Shown here one piece after another: positions 29,069 through 37,248 of a stretch of 64,000 nt of DNA (positions are counted from its first letter, which is position 1; the number at the start of each line of letters is the position of its first letter). This DNA comes from an uncultured Ruminococcus sp. (GTDB lineage: Bacteria; Bacillota; Clostridia; Oscillospirales; Acutalibacteraceae), in NCBI GenBank assembly GCA_904393835.1, contig CAJFNC010000012.1, forward strand, positions 45,557 through 109,556. The letters are read 5' to 3'. The translations under genes were made by a program, and so were the position numbers. The notes under the pieces are model-generated. The model saw only the letters and a program-made list of their open reading frames with translations. It had not been told where the DNA came from and searched no databases.

Positions 29069-29767
29069 ATGAAAATTGTTATTATCAACGGTCAGAATCA
29101 TAAAGGTTCTACATATCATACAGCAAGAATGTTGGCTAACAAAATCGGCGGCGAAATCACCGAATTTTTTCTTCCGATGGATTTTGGAGAATTTTGCTTA
29201 GGATGCACAAACTGCTTTACAAAATCCGAAAAATTGTGTCCCCATTATGCCAAGCTAAACCCTATCACAAATTCTATGCTTGAAGCTGATGTTATTATTC
29301 TTGCAAGTCCTGTTTATGTTTTTCACAGTACCGGGGCAATGAAAGCACTTCTCGACCATTACGGTTATATGTGGATGGTACATCGTCCTGATGAAACAAT
29401 GTTCTCAAAACAAGCCGTATGCGTATCTACAGCAGCAGGAGCAGGTATGAGGTCCACTAACAAAGATATGTCACACAGCTTATTCTTTTGGGGAATTCCA
29501 AAAAGGTATAAAATAGGTCTTGCCGTTTTTGAAACTAAATATTCTAATCTCAGCGATAAAGTTAAAAACAAGATTGATAAGAAAACATCTTGTGTAGCAA
29601 GAAAAATAAAGAAACACAACGGTAAAGTTCGAGTCGGACTAATCACAAGAGTGTTATTTTTTGTTATGCATATTGCTCAAAAGAATGGTTTTAATGAAGC
29701 GGACAAGAACTATTGGCATAGTAAAGGTTGGACCGGAAAATCAAGACCTTGGAAATATGATAAATAA
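29069..29767 (+). CDS. NAD(P)H-dependent FMN oxidoreductase / flavodoxin-like protein
   Basis: MKIVIINGQNHKGSTYHTARMLA..., DVIILASPVYVFHSTGAMKALLDHYGYMW. Confidence 0.88.
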   Translation: MKIVIINGQNHKGSTYHTARMLANKIGGEITEFFLPMDFGEFCLGCTNCFTKSEKLCPHYAKLNPITNSMLEADVIILASPVYVFHSTGAMKALLDHYGYMWMVHRPDETMFSKQAVCVSTAAGAGMRSTNKDMSHSLFFWGIPKRYKIGLAVFETKYSNLSDKVKNKIDKKTSCVARKIKKHNGKVRVGLITRVLFFVMHIAQKNGFNEADKNYWHSKGWTGKSRPWKYDK

Positions 29768-29789
29768 CATTTACATATTGAATTAGTGA

Positions 29790-29818
29790 TTGACAAATTA
29801 TGAATTTTTTTGTATAAT
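29790..29818 (+). promoter_or_regulatory. tRNA-Leu promoter
   Basis: TTGACA-17 bp-TATAAT. Confidence 0.8.
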
Positions 29819-29850
29819 GACATTCGTAATTTTTATAATTAAACATATAT

Positions 29851-29935
29851 GCGGGCGTGGCGGAATTGGCAGACGCGCCAGATTTAGGTTCTGGTGTCAA
29901 CCGATGTGCAGGTTCAAGTCCTGTCGCCCGCACCA
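29851..29935 (+). tRNA. tRNA-Leu (anticodon UAG), CCA encoded
   Basis: GCGGGCGTGGCGGAATTGGCAGACGCGCCAGATTTAGGTTCTGG...GGTTCAAGTCCTGTCGCCCGCACCA. Confidence 0.96.
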
Positions 29936-29945
29936 CCTAAGATAT

Positions 29946-29977
29946 GCACCGCTGACATTGTATCAGCGGTGCATTTT
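29946..29977 (+). terminator. terminator downstream of intact tRNA-Leu
   Basis: TGCACCGCTGA...TCAGCGGTGCATTTT. Confidence 0.75.
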
Positions 29978-30312
29978 CCCATTCCTATGCGTTTTTTAAA
30001 GAGCGGTAATATAATTCAATGATAAAAGACCATCTTTTTCGCTGCCTTTTCAGGCTTAATAACGATAAAGGTGGTCTTTTTATTTTTGCATAAAATACGT
30101 TTTATACATTAGTTAGTTCGTATTTTTTAGCCTCACTCAAATTCTTATAAGAACCGGTTGAAGTATGCTTAACATATCAGATTGCTATTGATGCGTTCTG
30201 TACCATATAATCGTTTCTCTGAGGGATTGCCTTTAACTCTCTTAACTTTATCAAGTGCAAATCCTGTAATTTCAAGTCTTTATGTTTTAATGTTCATAAC
30301 TTTCTCCTTGTT

Positions 30313-30861
30313 TCAATTCAACGATTTATACATTGTGTAATCAACCACACCGTTAATTCTTTTGCAAGCGTCAATCTCAAGCTCCTGCACCATAAGACAC
30401 TCGGGGGCAGGAAGTCCTACACTTTCTCCTGCAACTATTCCAAAATTTAAGGAAGTCTTGAAACCTCTATTTCTGTAATTCATCGGGTTACCCTCAACGA
30501 TAACCACCTTGAATCCCATTTTCTTTGCTTTCTCTAAACCGTATTCGATAAGTTCTTTAGAGATGTGCTGTCGCTGTAATTCTGTTTTTACTGCAACAGG
30601 ATTGAGAATCAAAAGTTCATCTGAAAACTTGCCCTCAAGGTGGAATCTTGAAAACATAGCATAGCCGATAACTTCGTCATTTTCATCCACCATGATAAGC
30701 TCAAGTTCAGGCATATAATAATCATTTGCTCTGATTTCCTCAACTAAGTTTACGACAATCTGTGCTTCCTCAGCAGTTTCAGAGTTTGTAAAAGTTCTTC
30801 TTATCATACCGAGGGAACTCTGTAGATACTTATATTCCATTGATAAAATTTTCCTGTTCAT
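30313..30861 (-). CDS. GNAT family N-acetyltransferase
   Basis: MNRKILSMEYKYLQ...; LLILNPVAVKTELQRQHISKELIEYGLEKAKKMGFKVVIVEGNPMNYRNRGFK; RBS GGAGA ahead of ATG at 30861. Confidence 0.85.
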   Translation of the reverse strand: MNRKILSMEYKYLQSSLGMIRRTFTNSETAEEAQIVVNLVEEIRANDYYMPELELIMVDENDEVIGYAMFSRFHLEGKFSDELLILNPVAVKTELQRQHISKELIEYGLEKAKKMGFKVVIVEGNPMNYRNRGFKTSLNFGIVAGESVGLPAPECLMVQELEIDACKRINGVVDYTMYKSLN

Positions 30862-30862
30862 A

Positions 30863-31900
30863 TTACCAAATCTCCTTTTTATTCTGTTTTTCAAATTTTC
30901 TCAAATTTTTACCCCATTGCTGTTTTTGCCTGCGATAATCGGCGGTATCTTCGTTGTACTTTGCCTCTGACTTAAGCTTTTTATAGCTTTCAAAACGGGC
31001 AGGGTCAAGAATACCATCTTCTATAGCTTTTCTTACTGCACAGTGGGGTTCGTTTTCGTGTTTGCAATCACGAAATTTACACTTTCCTATAAACTCCTCA
31101 ACATCTGCAAAAGCTTCGCCTAAACCCTCACTCACATCCCACATACCAAGCTCACGCATACCGGGAGTGTCGATAATCATAACACCATTCTTGAGCATAA
31201 TAAGTTCTCGGTGGGTTGTGGTGTGTCTGCCTTTTGAATCATCCTCACGGATACCATTTACATCCATAATATCTTGACCTGCAAGAGCGTTTACCAAGCT
31301 TGATTTACCAACACCTGACGACCCTAAAAAAACATGAGTCTTTCTCTTTTGCATATACTTTGAAAGCTCATCTAAGCCAAAGCCTGTTTTCGAACTTACT
31401 ATGTGTGTGCTTACGTTTGGTGCTACACGGCTCACTTCAAGAATATAGGGCAAATAGTCATCAACTAAATCCGCCTTTGTCAAAATAATGACAGGTTCAG
31501 CCCCCGACTGTCTGACTGCAGTTAAGTACCTTTCAAGTCGCTTTGGGTTAAAATCGTTATTCAATGACTGCATAATGAATACATAATCAAAGTTTGCAGC
31601 AACCGCTTGTTCGCCTCTGCCTTTGTCGGGGTCACGGCGAGAAAAGTAGGTTCTGCGTTTTAGTGTTGCTATAATTCTGCTATCACCGTTTTCAACATAA
31701 TCTATCAGCACAAAATCGCCTACTGTAGGGAATTTTTCACCCTCGTAGTAATATACCTTTGACTTTAACTGAGCGTAGCCCTCGCCAAAATCAGATACAA
31801 CGCCAAATCTGCCTTTATGCACAGAGGTTATGCGTGCAGGTGTACCGCTTGTATTTTCGGGGATCAAATCGTAATTAAATCCAAAATCTGTTATATTCAA
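30863..31900 (-). CDS. rsgA: RsgA-family (circularly permuted) ribosome small subunit-dependent GTPase, probable TTG start
   Basis: ILTKADLV (NKxD-type), LGSSGVGKSSLVNALAGQ, DTPGMREL, CKFRDCKHENEPHCAVRKA Zn motif; GGAGGA 8 nt upstream of TTG at 31900. Confidence 0.9.
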   Translation of the reverse strand: MNITDFGFNYDLIPENTSGTPARITSVHKGRFGVVSDFGEGYAQLKSKVYYYEGEKFPTVGDFVLIDYVENGDSRIIATLKRRTYFSRRDPDKGRGEQAVAANFDYVFIMQSLNNDFNPKRLERYLTAVRQSGAEPVIILTKADLVDDYLPYILEVSRVAPNVSTHIVSSKTGFGLDELSKYMQKRKTHVFLGSSGVGKSSLVNALAGQDIMDVNGIREDDSKGRHTTTHRELIMLKNGVMIIDTPGMRELGMWDVSEGLGEAFADVEEFIGKCKFRDCKHENEPHCAVRKAIEDGILDPARFESYKKLKSEAKYNEDTADYRRQKQQWGKNLRKFEKQNKKEIW

Positions 31901-31976
31901 CTTATGTTCCTCCAAAATCAGTTGTGTTTTTATTAAAGTTATAATCTTTCTGCTAACTGAAAATGGACGCAAAAAT

Positions 31977-32011
31977 GCCGCAGAAAGTAACCCTCAAAGG
32001 ATTTCTGCGGC
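31977..32011 (-). terminator. second leader hairpin/terminator upstream of rsgA
   Basis: GCCGCAGAAA-n15-TTTCTGCGGC followed by ATTTTTG; loop contains CCTTTGAG. Confidence 0.7.
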
Positions 32012-32043
32012 TGAGCAAATCGAGTGATTATTGAAACAAAAAA

Positions 32044-32062
32044 GCACACCCTTTGAGTGTGC
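32044..32062 (-). terminator. first leader terminator upstream of rsgA
   Basis: GCACAC-TCAAAGG-GTGTGC followed by TTTTTT. Confidence 0.75.
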
Positions 32063-32162
32063 CATAACATCAGTCATAGAATTCACGAAAGGTTCCTTAA
32101 AACGGCACGACAAACAAAGGGGCTTAAAAGTCCCGATTTTATTTAGACGCACCAATATTCAG

Positions 32163-32192
32163 TTAGCGGTTAATTACCTCGCTGTAAATCAT
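32163..32192 (-). CDS. putative 9-aa leader peptide MIYSEVINR
   Basis: AAAGGAGAATTTCAGT-ATG ATT TAC AGC GAG GTA ATT AAC CGC TAA, downstream of a near-consensus promoter. Confidence 0.6.
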   Translation of the reverse strand: MIYSEVINR

Positions 32193-32251
32193 ACTGAAAT
32201 TCTCCTTTCTCGTTTGCCTTTAATATTAAGTCAGCAAACTAATACGCTTAA

Positions 32252-32280
32252 AGTATACTACTATAACTGAAATTTGTGAA
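32252..32280 (-). promoter_or_regulatory. promoter of leader-rsgA-GNAT unit
   Basis: Minus strand TTCACA-17 bp-TATACT. Confidence 0.65.
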
Positions 32281-32414
32281 AGGTTTTTGCAACCGTTTTT
32301 CAATAGGTTGGCCGTATAATAAATTCTATATATCTTTGTATCAAAGTTTGACGGATTTGCCGCCTTAAAAGCTTGATTTCATCTGGCTTTTTCTTGTTTT
32401 GAGCAAAAATAAAG

Positions 32415-32484
32415 TTGGCAGACGCGCCAGATTTAGGTTCTGGTGTCAACCGATGTGCAGGTTCAAGTCCTGTCGCCCGCACCA
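32415..32484 (+). repeat. truncated tRNA-Leu copy (exact 70-bp direct repeat of 29866-29935)
   Basis: TTGGCAGACGCG...GCCCGCACCA identical to the tRNA-Leu 3' part; the 5' 15 nt of the tRNA are missing. Confidence 0.95.
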
Positions 32485-32489
32485 ACATT

Positions 32490-32524
32490 TAAAGCCGAAC
32501 TCTGCAAAGTGCAGAGCTCGGCTT
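32490..32524 (+). terminator. terminator downstream of tRNA-Leu remnant
   Basis: AAGCCGAACTCTGCA-AAG-TGCAGAGCTCGGCTTTTT. Confidence 0.8.
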
Positions 32525-32593
32525 TTTGTTTCAAAACTTTGCTTTTATCAAAGCAAGCAACGCATTGCGCAGCAAATTCAGTGAAATGAATTT

Positions 32594-32633
32594 TGATAAT
32601 GTCCTCTGTCTTTAAAGGCATAGGACATTATCA
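32594..32633 (-). terminator. hairpin at 3' end of SLC13-like gene
   Basis: TGATAATGTCCT...AGGACATTATCA perfect 12-bp arms. Confidence 0.6.
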
Positions 32634-33767
32634 CGTTTGTTGTAATATGATGTACAAAAGTAACAGCGCCATAAGAAAAATTATGTTGGCAAATGTAAAC
32701 CAAAACACGTATTTGCCATTTGACAAATTTTTCTTTTGCGATATAAATTTATATGAAATCAGGCTTGCCATAGACGCTATTAAAGTCCCCAGTCCTCCTA
32801 TGTTTGTGCCGACAATCAGCGCGGGTATATCGCTTGTAAAATCCGACAAAAGCAGCGCTGCCGGAACATTGCTTATCACCTGCGAAGCAATCACCGCAGT
32901 CAACACCTCGTTGTCCGAAACAAAGCCACGAATCAAATCCGAAAACGCCGTTATTCTGCCCATATTTCCGATGAATATAAAAAATCCGATAAATGTAAGC
33001 AGCAGCGAATAATCCACCCTTTTTAACACCCTTGTATCAATAATTGCAACCGCACAAAGGGTAACGGCAAAAGCAAATTCAAAACCGATAACGCGCAGCA
33101 CGGCAAGAATGCAAATACAAAACAGCACTGCGTACATAATCAGCCTGCCGACGTTTTTATCTTGATTTTTCGCGGAAAGGCTGACACTTATTTCCCTGTT
33201 ACCGACGCTGCCCACTAAAAAACCGCCGAGCAGCAGCATTGCAAGCGACAAAGCCGTATATGGCAGCATAAGCTGAATAAACTCAAAAAATCCCATACCG
33301 GATTTTCCGTAGAGGTACAAATTCTGCGGATTGCCTACAGGGGTGAGCATACTGCCCAAATTAGCCGCGATTGTTTGCAAAACAACAACGGGAATTAACA
33401 GCTTTTCAGTCTGTTCCCGTCCAAGCATATCGAACAGGACAACGGTAAACGGAACAAAGGTTATCAGCGCCACGTCGTTTGTAATTACCATACTGAAAAA
33501 GAAACAAAGCAGAATAAGCATTATTGTCAGCCTGCGTATGTTTTTTACTCTGTTAAACAGCCCGCGCGAAATCTCCTCAAACACGCCCATACGCTGAAGT
33601 CCCGCCGTAATCGCCATTAATGAAAAAAGTATTCCCAGCGTTTTGAAATCTATATACTCCAAATATTTTTCGTCGGGAGGCACAAAAAATGCCGAAATCA
33701 CCGCAAGCACACAGGCGGCAATCGCCACGGTTTCCTGTTTTACAAATTTTAAAATTTTACTCTTCAC
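32631..33767 (-). CDS. SLC13/ArsB-NhaD superfamily anion permease
   Basis: ~11 TM helices; TNDVALITFVPF; ANLGSMLTPVGNPQNLYLY; SNVPAALLLSDFT. Confidence 0.85.
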   Translation of the reverse strand: MKSKILKFVKQETVAIAACVLAVISAFFVPPDEKYLEYIDFKTLGILFSLMAITAGLQRMGVFEEISRGLFNRVKNIRRLTIMLILLCFFFSMVITNDVALITFVPFTVVLFDMLGREQTEKLLIPVVVLQTIAANLGSMLTPVGNPQNLYLYGKSGMGFFEFIQLMLPYTALSLAMLLLGGFLVGSVGNREISVSLSAKNQDKNVGRLIMYAVLFCICILAVLRVIGFEFAFAVTLCAVAIIDTRVLKRVDYSLLLTFIGFFIFIGNMGRITAFSDLIRGFVSDNEVLTAVIASQVISNVPAALLLSDFTSDIPALIVGTNIGGLGTLIASMASLISYKFISQKKNLSNGKYVFWFTFANIIFLMALLLLYIILQQT

Positions 33768-33974
33768 TTTCTACCCCGAGCCTTACGTTTTGTTAATCGG
33801 CGGCTGAGCGCAGCACATATAATCGCCGACCGCAAAATATGATAGCATTTGCACTGTTGTTTGTCAATAAAAAGCTCTTTTCTTCCGTCCTCGACAGGGG
33901 CATTATCGCTGTTGTAATACCGATTGCTTAATTTTAAATTTAATGATATAATCAAAATTAAATTAATCGGATAT

Positions 33975-34078
33975 AAAACCGCGTTTATTCAATGATTACG
34001 AGGAGTAAAATCATGAACATAAAGTACAGAAAAGCAATACTTGATGAAGCGGAAAAAGTATGCTATATTGTGCAGTAA
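33975..34078 (+). pseudogene. truncated duplicate of the 36040-36142 GNAT start region
   Basis: ACCGCGTTTATTCAATGATTACGAGGAG...ATGAACATAAAGTACAGAAAAGCAATACTTGATGAAGCGGAAAAAGTATGCTATATTGTGCAG then TAA; matches MKIEYRKATLDEAQRVCYIVQ. Confidence 0.75.
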
Positions 34079-34118
34079 TTAAGAATGAATTTTTAAAAAT
34101 TATACAGGTAAACTTATT

Positions 34119-35192
34119 ATGATAAAACCAAAAAAATTACAAAAGGGCGATAAAATTGCAATAGTATCCTTGTCAAGCGGTGTTCTGGGCGAAGATTTTT
34201 GCAGACACGAATTAGAGATAGCATTAAATCGTTTAAAATGCTTCGGTTTAATACCTGTGGTTATGCCAAATGCTTTAAAGGGTATTGAATATTTGAAAAA
34301 TCATCCTGAAAAGCGTGCCGATGATTTGAAATCAGCGTTTTCAGACGAAGACATACAGGCGGTAATTTGCTCAATCGGCGGCGACGATGCATACAAGCTT
34401 ACACCATATCTTATGAATGACAAAGAGTTCATAGAGAATGTCAGAAAACATCCGAAAATTTTTACGGGATTTTCAGATACAACTATCAACCATATGATGT
34501 TTCATAAAATCGGTATGAGTACCTTTTACGGTCCTAATATTTTATGCGACCTTGCTGAGCTTGATAATGATATGCTTCCTTACACCAAGGAATACTTTGA
34601 GCTTTTCTTTAATTGCAGTGGGAGTTTTGAAATAAAGTCCGCCGATACTGTTTATTTTGACAGAGAAAGCTACGGAAAAGAAGAAATCGGCAAACCTAGA
34701 AAATCTACTAAGGAAAATTACGGCTACGAAATTTTGAACGGCAGCTCGGTTGTAACAGGACAGTTGCTCGGCGGTTGTATTGAAAGCATTTACGAAGCCT
34801 ACAGCAGTTGCAGATACGCAGATGAATTTGATGTGTTAAATAAATACGGTATCTTGCCAAATGTTGAGGATTGGAAAGGCAAAATTATGTTTCTTGAAAC
34901 AAGTGAAGTAAAGTCCTCGCCCAAAAAACTTAAAGTAATGCTTGATTTCTTTATGAATAAAGGTATATTCAACCAAATCAACGGTTTGATAGTCGGAAAA
35001 CCCTCAGATGAGGTTTATTATGATGAATATAAGGTTGTATATAAAGAAGTATTCAAAGGTACAGATGTTCCTGTTATGTATAATCTTAATTTTGGGCATT
35101 GTCAACCCAGATGTATTTTGCCTTACGGAATAACTGCGGAATTAAATGTTGATGATAAAACTTTAACAATACTTGAAAGCCCATTTAATTAG
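34119..35192 (+). CDS. S66 family peptidase (LD-carboxypeptidase / MccF-like)
   Basis: MIKPKKLQKGDKIAIVSLSSGVLGEDF...; ICSIGGDDAYKLTPYL; KIFTGFSDTTINHMMFHKIGMSTFYGPN; GQLLGGCIESI. Confidence 0.9.
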   Translation: MIKPKKLQKGDKIAIVSLSSGVLGEDFCRHELEIALNRLKCFGLIPVVMPNALKGIEYLKNHPEKRADDLKSAFSDEDIQAVICSIGGDDAYKLTPYLMNDKEFIENVRKHPKIFTGFSDTTINHMMFHKIGMSTFYGPNILCDLAELDNDMLPYTKEYFELFFNCSGSFEIKSADTVYFDRESYGKEEIGKPRKSTKENYGYEILNGSSVVTGQLLGGCIESIYEAYSSCRYADEFDVLNKYGILPNVEDWKGKIMFLETSEVKSSPKKLKVMLDFFMNKGIFNQINGLIVGKPSDEVYYDEYKVVYKEVFKGTDVPVMYNLNFGHCQPRCILPYGITAELNVDDKTLTILESPFN

Positions 35193-35203
35193 GAAATTAA
35201 AAT

Positions 35204-35627
35204 ATGGATATTTGGAACAAATTATACGAAAAAACAAAGAAGGAGTACCGCCCTAAAGATGTATCGCCGTTTGTTACGGCACATGACGTTGTATGCGCTT
35301 TGGAAGCTGAAAGCGGAGAGATATTCACAGGTTTTTGTATTGAGAGCTGCAGCGACGTTATGAATTTATGCGCTGAGCGAGCAGCCGGACTTAATATGTA
35401 TATGAACAGCGGTCAAACTGTTGTAAAGCATATGATTGCATTTATGGATAAAAGCCAATACAACGAGGGCATTCTTTATTCAGCTTAACGAGAAAAATGA
35501 AGATATGGAAATATTAGAAAAATATCTTATTTGGTATTCAACTCCTGAAAAATTAGGAATTGAAGAGCACACAACACCTAAAGTATTTTTTGAATTATCA
35601 AACAAAAAGTTTAATGAAGTTTGGTGA
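35204..35627 (+). pseudogene. cytidine/blasticidin-S deaminase-like gene with deletion and frameshift removing the PCxxC segment
   Basis: MDIWNKLYEKTKKEYRPKDVSPFVTAHDVVCALEAESGEIFTGFCIESCSDVMNLCAERAAGLNMY... then KSQYNEG and a frame change to FFIQLNEKNEDMEILEKYL. Confidence 0.65.
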
Positions 35628-35632
35628 TAATA

Positions 35633-36067
35633 ATGATTAGAGAAATCAAAATAAATGAACTGAACGAGCTACTCGAATTATATACACATTTGCACGAGCT
35701 TGGTGTTCCTGCGCACAGCGAACAATTGGAGAAAACTTGGAACACAATTTGCAATGACGAAAATCATCATATTATTGTTTGTGAGGTTGACGGAAAAATT
35801 GTATCTTCCTGCGTGTGCGTTATAATTCCGAATCTTACAAGAAATATTCGTCCTTACGCTTTTATAGAAAATGTTGTTACTCACGCCGATTACAGAGGAA
35901 AAGGTTATGCAACCGCTTGTCTGAACTACGCAAAGGAGCTTGCACAAAAAGCAAATTGCTACAAAATGATGTTGCTCACAGGTTCGAAGAACGACAGCAC
36001 TTTAAATTTTTATAAAAAAGCAGGTTACAACTCAGAGGACAAAACTGCGTTTATTCAATGGTTATAG
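35633..36067 (+). CDS. GNAT family N-acetyltransferase
   Basis: MIREIKINELNELLELYTHLHE...; FIENVVTHADYRGKGYATACLNYAKELA. Confidence 0.9.
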   Translation: MIREIKINELNELLELYTHLHELGVPAHSEQLEKTWNTICNDENHHIIVCEVDGKIVSSCVCVIIPNLTRNIRPYAFIENVVTHADYRGKGYATACLNYAKELAQKANCYKMMLLTGSKNDSTLNFYKKAGYNSEDKTAFIQWL

Positions 36068-36078
36068 GGAGTTATGGT

Positions 36079-36540
36079 ATGAAAATAGAATACAGGAAAG
36101 CAACGCTTGATGAAGCTCAAAGAGTATGTTATATTGTTCAGCACACAAAGGCTGAAATTTATCCCGATTACTATACAAAAGCAGTTGTTGACTTTTTCGG
36201 CAGGCTTCACAGCATTGATAATATAGTAAAAGATATAAAAGCAGGCAGAATAAGCGTTTTAATCAAGGACGGCAAAATCATCGGCACAGGCAGTCATACC
36301 GATAATCACATTACAAGGGTTTATGTTCTGCCTGAGTTTCAGGGACAAGGCTGCGGCAGTCGTATTATGGATGAATTGGAAAAAGAAATTTTCTCAAAAT
36401 ACGATTACTGCGAGCTTGACGCTTCACTTCCGGCTTGTATCTTCTATGAAAACCGTGGTTTTAAAACTGTAAAGCACATCAAATATGACATCGGCAACGG
36501 CACATTTATGATTTATGAAATTATGAGGAAAGAAAAATGA
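36079..36540 (+). CDS. GNAT family N-acetyltransferase
   Basis: MKIEYRKATLDEAQRVCYIVQHTK...; RVYVLPEFQGQGCGSRIMDELEKEIF. Confidence 0.9.
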   Translation: MKIEYRKATLDEAQRVCYIVQHTKAEIYPDYYTKAVVDFFGRLHSIDNIVKDIKAGRISVLIKDGKIIGTGSHTDNHITRVYVLPEFQGQGCGSRIMDELEKEIFSKYDYCELDASLPACIFYENRGFKTVKHIKYDIGNGTFMIYEIMRKEK

Positions 36541-37007
36541 TTCGAAAAATGCAACCGAACGAATATCACCTGCTTGACGATTTCTTGTATCAGGCGATTT
36601 ATCAGCCCGATAAAACGAAATTAGCGCCGAAATCAATTATAAAAAATCCCGAACTTCAGATTTACATAAAGGATTTTGGAAAACAAAAAGACGATTATTG
36701 TTTTTGTGCCGAGGTCGATAACAGAATTGTCGGAGCAGTGTGGGTTCGTAATATCAACGGATACGGCGGTATCGATGATAACACAGTTGAGTTTGCCGTC
36801 TCGGTTTTTGATGAATACCAAAAAATGGGTATCGGCACTGCACTGACGAAAAGAATGCTTGAACATCTGAAAGGACTGAATTATTCAAAGGTCTCTCTCA
36901 GCGTTCAAAAGAAAAACTACGCTGTAAAAATGTATCAGAAAGTCGGTTTTGAAATTGTTGATGAAAACGAGCAGGAATTTATTATGATACACAGGTTGCA
37001 AATTTAG
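36537..37007 (+). CDS. GNAT family N-acetyltransferase
   Basis: FAVSVFDEYQKMGIGTALTKRMLEHLKGLNYSKVSLSVQKKNYAVKMYQKVGFEIV. Confidence 0.9.
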   Translation: MIRKMQPNEYHLLDDFLYQAIYQPDKTKLAPKSIIKNPELQIYIKDFGKQKDDYCFCAEVDNRIVGAVWVRNINGYGGIDDNTVEFAVSVFDEYQKMGIGTALTKRMLEHLKGLNYSKVSLSVQKKNYAVKMYQKVGFEIVDENEQEFIMIHRLQI

Positions 37008-37204
37008 TGCAAAAGAAAACAATAGTCGTACCGTATCTGATACACGATGATTCGGTATTTACCTTAAACAGCGAAAACAACAGAAAAGTATTTATCAATT
37101 TAGGCGTGCCTGATTTACGGAAAGAATACGATAGAATTATTAGCTTAGGTATTGCGGCCGAATTAACGCCTATAAGGTATCTGAATGTGTTTTCTCCTTA
37201 TTGA
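37007..37204 (+). pseudogene. possible VOC/glyoxalase-fold fragment
   Basis: VFINLGVPDLRKEYDRIISLGIAAELTPIRYLNVFSPY then stop; lacks the rest of a VOC module. Confidence 0.4.
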
Positions 37205-37248
37205 TATCAGGAGAAAAATTGATTATTGATTTTAGGAGTGAATTATAT

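Noticed and set aside
29691-29936. ORF MVRATGLEPAHRLTPEPKSGASANS... on the minus strand, and its relative at 32300..32488
   Set aside because: Antisense translation of tRNA-Leu and its remnant. The two 'paralogous proteins' simply reflect the 70-bp tRNA repeat.
29936-30300. Possible protein remnant (MNIKT*RLEITGFALDKVKRVKGNPSEKRLYGTERINSN...) inside the tRNA-Leu island
   Set aside because: In-frame stop and no recognisable family. May be a decayed cargo gene but not supportable as a feature.
32031-32270. 79-aa plus-strand ORF MKQKSTPFECAITS...
   Set aside because: Runs antisense through the rsgA leader (terminator, leader peptide, promoter); better explained by the regulatory region.
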